Source of the DNA: an uncultured Acetobacteraceae bacterium
GTDB lineage: Bacteria > Pseudomonadota > Alphaproteobacteria > Acetobacterales > Acetobacteraceae
Assembly: GCA_903918195.1 (NCBI GenBank)
Contig: CAIXDS010000311.1
Location: 1-44,175, forward strand
Reading direction: 5' to 3'
DNA length: 44,175 nucleotides
Shown here: positions 42,984-44,175 of the stretch, one piece after another
Position numbering within the stretch: position 1 is the first letter of the stretch
How the letters are laid out: each line of letters begins with the position of its first letter
Made by a program: the position numbers and the translations under genes
The notes under the pieces: model-generated
Told to the model about the DNA's origin: nothing
What the model saw: the letters and a program-made list of their open reading frames with translations, nothing else
The model's database searches: none

Positions 42984-43556
42984 ATGCCGCAGCCCGACCA
43001 CATTTCCGCCCTCGGCATTCCCGATCCGGCCGCGCTGGACGACGATCTACGCGCGATATGGGCAAAATGCGTGGAGAAGCTCGGCTTCGTGCCGAACGTC
43101 TACAGCGCCTACAGCCTGAAGCCGCAGCGGCTGCGCCACTTCATGCAGATGTACAACGAGATCATGCTGGCGCCGTCCGGGCTGTCCAAGCTCGAACGCG
43201 AGATGATCGCCGTGGTCGTCTCCAGCGCCAACCGCTGCTACTACTGCCTGGTCGCGCACGGCGCCGCGGTCCGCCTGCTGTCAGGCGACCCCGAACTCGG
43301 CGAGATGATGGCGTTCAACTACCGGGTGGCGAAGCTGCCGCCGCGCCAACGCGCCATGCTCGATTTTGCCCATAAGCTGACGGTGGCGCTGCACGAGGTC
43401 AACGACGCTGACCGTGAGGCGCTGCGCGCGCACGGGTTTTCCAACGAGGACATCTTCGACATCGCCGAGACGACTTCGTTCTTCAACCTGTCAAACCGGA
43501 TGGCGGCGGCTACCGATATGATGCCGAACCGCGAATATCATCGGGCTGGGCGGTAA
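42984..43556 (+). CDS. AhpD-like peroxidase-related protein (carboxymuconolactone decarboxylase family)
   Basis: This 190-residue protein matches the peroxidase-related subgroup, with the redox motif C85-YYC88 and H92 (NRCYYCLVAHG) and the typical LSKLEREMIAVVVSSAN before it. The later DIFDIAETTSFFNLSNRMA helix is also characteristic. CAGGAG precedes the ATG. It ends the ABC operon, so it may act on, or protect against, the imported compound, which is inference. It differs clearly from the AhpD-like protein at 3051, so the two are not recent duplicates. Confidence 0.9.
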   Translation: MPQPDHISALGIPDPAALDDDLRAIWAKCVEKLGFVPNVYSAYSLKPQRLRHFMQMYNEIMLAPSGLSKLEREMIAVVVSSANRCYYCLVAHGAAVRLLSGDPELGEMMAFNYRVAKLPPRQRAMLDFAHKLTVALHEVNDADREALRAHGFSNEDIFDIAETTSFFNLSNRMAAATDMMPNREYHRAGR

Positions 43557-43620
43557 GAGAAGGAAGGCCAGGGCTCTGCCCTGGACCCGCAAAGGGGCAG
43601 TGGCCCCCTTGACCCCGATT
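43557..43620 (+). repeat. Dispersed two-hairpin repeat, right-hand copy
   Basis: Hairpin 1 is CCAGGGC-tct-GCCCTGG (43568-43584), hairpin 2 is AAGGGGC-agtg-GCCCCcTT (43592-43610), followed by GACCCCGATTCGG. The left flank AGGAAGGCCAGGG is nearly identical to the right arm of the palindrome at 6440-6460 read on the minus strand. It lies between two convergent genes, where it could serve as a terminator for either. Confidence 0.75.
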
Positions 43621-43633
43621 CGGTAAGCTGCTG

Positions 43634-44175
43634 CTACACCGCAGGACGCACCGTGGACCGCCCGATGCCGTGGTAGGCAAAACCGGCCGCGGTCATCGCC
43701 GTTGGGTCGTAGACGTTGCGCAAATCCACCACCACGCCACCCCGCATCGCCGCCTTCAGCCGTTCGGGTGACAGGGCGCGGAACTCGTTCCACTCCGTTA
43801 CCACCAACAGCACATCGGCGCCGGCAACCGCATCCATTGCGTCGCGGCAATAGCGCACCGCGTCGGGCAGCAGCGGCCGTGCCTGCGCCATGCCCTCGGG
43901 ATCGAACGCCTGCACCACCGCACCGTCCTCAACCAGGCGCGACACGATGGGCAGCGCCGGTGAATCGCGCATGTCGTCGGTCTCGGGCTTGAAGGTCAGG
44001 CCCAGCACGGCGACCGTACGCCCGCGCACCGAGCCGCCGCAGGCGGCGATAACGCGCATCGCCATGCCGGCCTTGCGGGCATCGTTCACCGCCACCACGG
44101 CCTCGACCAGCCGGCTCGGCGCGCCGGCATCCTGGGCGATGCGCACCAGCGCCAGCGTGTCCTTGGGGAAGCACG
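43634..44175 (-). CDS. ugd: UDP-glucose 6-dehydrogenase, C-terminal part (cut by window end)
   Basis: The frame runs off the right edge. The visible 180 residues begin with the active-site motif CFPKD (the nucleophilic Cys at 44171-44173) and continue through VVAVNDARKAGMA and VAVLGLTFKPETDDMRDSP to the C-terminal NAD/UDP-binding part with VVTEWNEFR and DLRNVYDP. The enzyme oxidises UDP-glucose to UDP-glucuronate for capsule, exopolysaccharide or lipid modification. The N-terminal Rossmann domain lies outside the window. The related GDP-mannose dehydrogenase is less likely given DLRNVYDP. Confidence 0.93.
   Translation of the reverse strand, partial: CFPKDTLALVRIAQDAGAPSRLVEAVVAVNDARKAGMAMRVIAACGGSVRGRTVAVLGLTFKPETDDMRDSPALPIVSRLVEDGAVVQAFDPEGMAQARPLLPDAVRYCRDAMDAVAGADVLLVVTEWNEFRALSPERLKAAMRGGVVVDLRNVYDPTAMTAAGFAYHGIGRSTVRPAV

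Overview
The window is about 44 kb of very GC-rich DNA (most third codon positions are G or C) with short intergenic gaps and many overlapping start/stop codons. The gene content suggests an alphaproteobacterium, most likely Acetobacteraceae or another Rhodospirillales lineage. Pointers are the helicase / S4 / 7Fe ferredoxin (FdxA) / CarD neighbourhood, the YibQ-type deacetylase and a PbpC / alpha-2-macroglobulin pair. The taxonomic call is inference. No rRNA, tRNA, CRISPR array, phage module or intact insertion sequence was seen. The main repeats are small palindromic elements lying between genes.

Layout. (1) 169-2891, minus: an arsenic operon arsR-arsC-acr3-arsM covering sensing, arsenate reduction, arsenite efflux and arsenite methylation. 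A divergent AhpD-like protein follows (3051-3614). (2) 3607-5522, minus: a Tat-like SGNH esterase (TesA type), an RNA 2',3'-cyclic phosphodiesterase (ThpR) and a class III sirtuin. The esterase is divergent from a YbbA/YbbP-type ABC system (5521-8965), and the two start codons share two bases. A ~235 bp palindrome separates ybbA from ybbP. (3) 9059-9832: a BI-1 family membrane protein, ending at a bidirectional terminator shared with a CarD regulator that has an unusually long disordered N-terminus. (4) 11390-14639, minus: a translationally coupled Suv3-like helicase, S4 RNA-binding protein and ferredoxin. (5) 14766-18150: a membrane-anchored TPR protein, a radical SAM protein and an AI-2E family permease.

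(6) 18285-31790 is the most striking block. It is a 13.5 kb operon encoding a 1840-residue exported protein with an N-terminal LprI-like (lysozyme-inhibitor-like) domain, a 1906-residue alpha-2-macroglobulin with an intact thioester motif, and penicillin-binding protein 1C. It reads as an envelope-protection module combining anti-lysozyme, anti-protease and peptidoglycan-repair functions. The individual families are known; the giant LprI-domain partner is the part I do not recognise.

(7) 31948-38026: a Tat-type 5'-nucleotidase whose signal peptide is cut by an in-frame TAG, an arylsulfatase, and an octaheme cytochrome c fused to HEAT/TPR repeats; all three look exported. (8) 38259-39775: a YibQ-family polysaccharide deacetylase overlapping dut. 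(9) 39889-43556: a NitT/TauT-type ABC importer (fused double permease, and an ATPase with a C-terminal AAA-associated domain) followed by an AhpD-like protein, with no substrate-binding protein nearby. (10) The window ends inside a UDP-glucose 6-dehydrogenase gene at its catalytic CFPKD motif.

Five copies of a two-hairpin repeat are scattered between genes (near 121, 6250, 6400, 29525 and 43560); two of them form the arms of the large palindrome.
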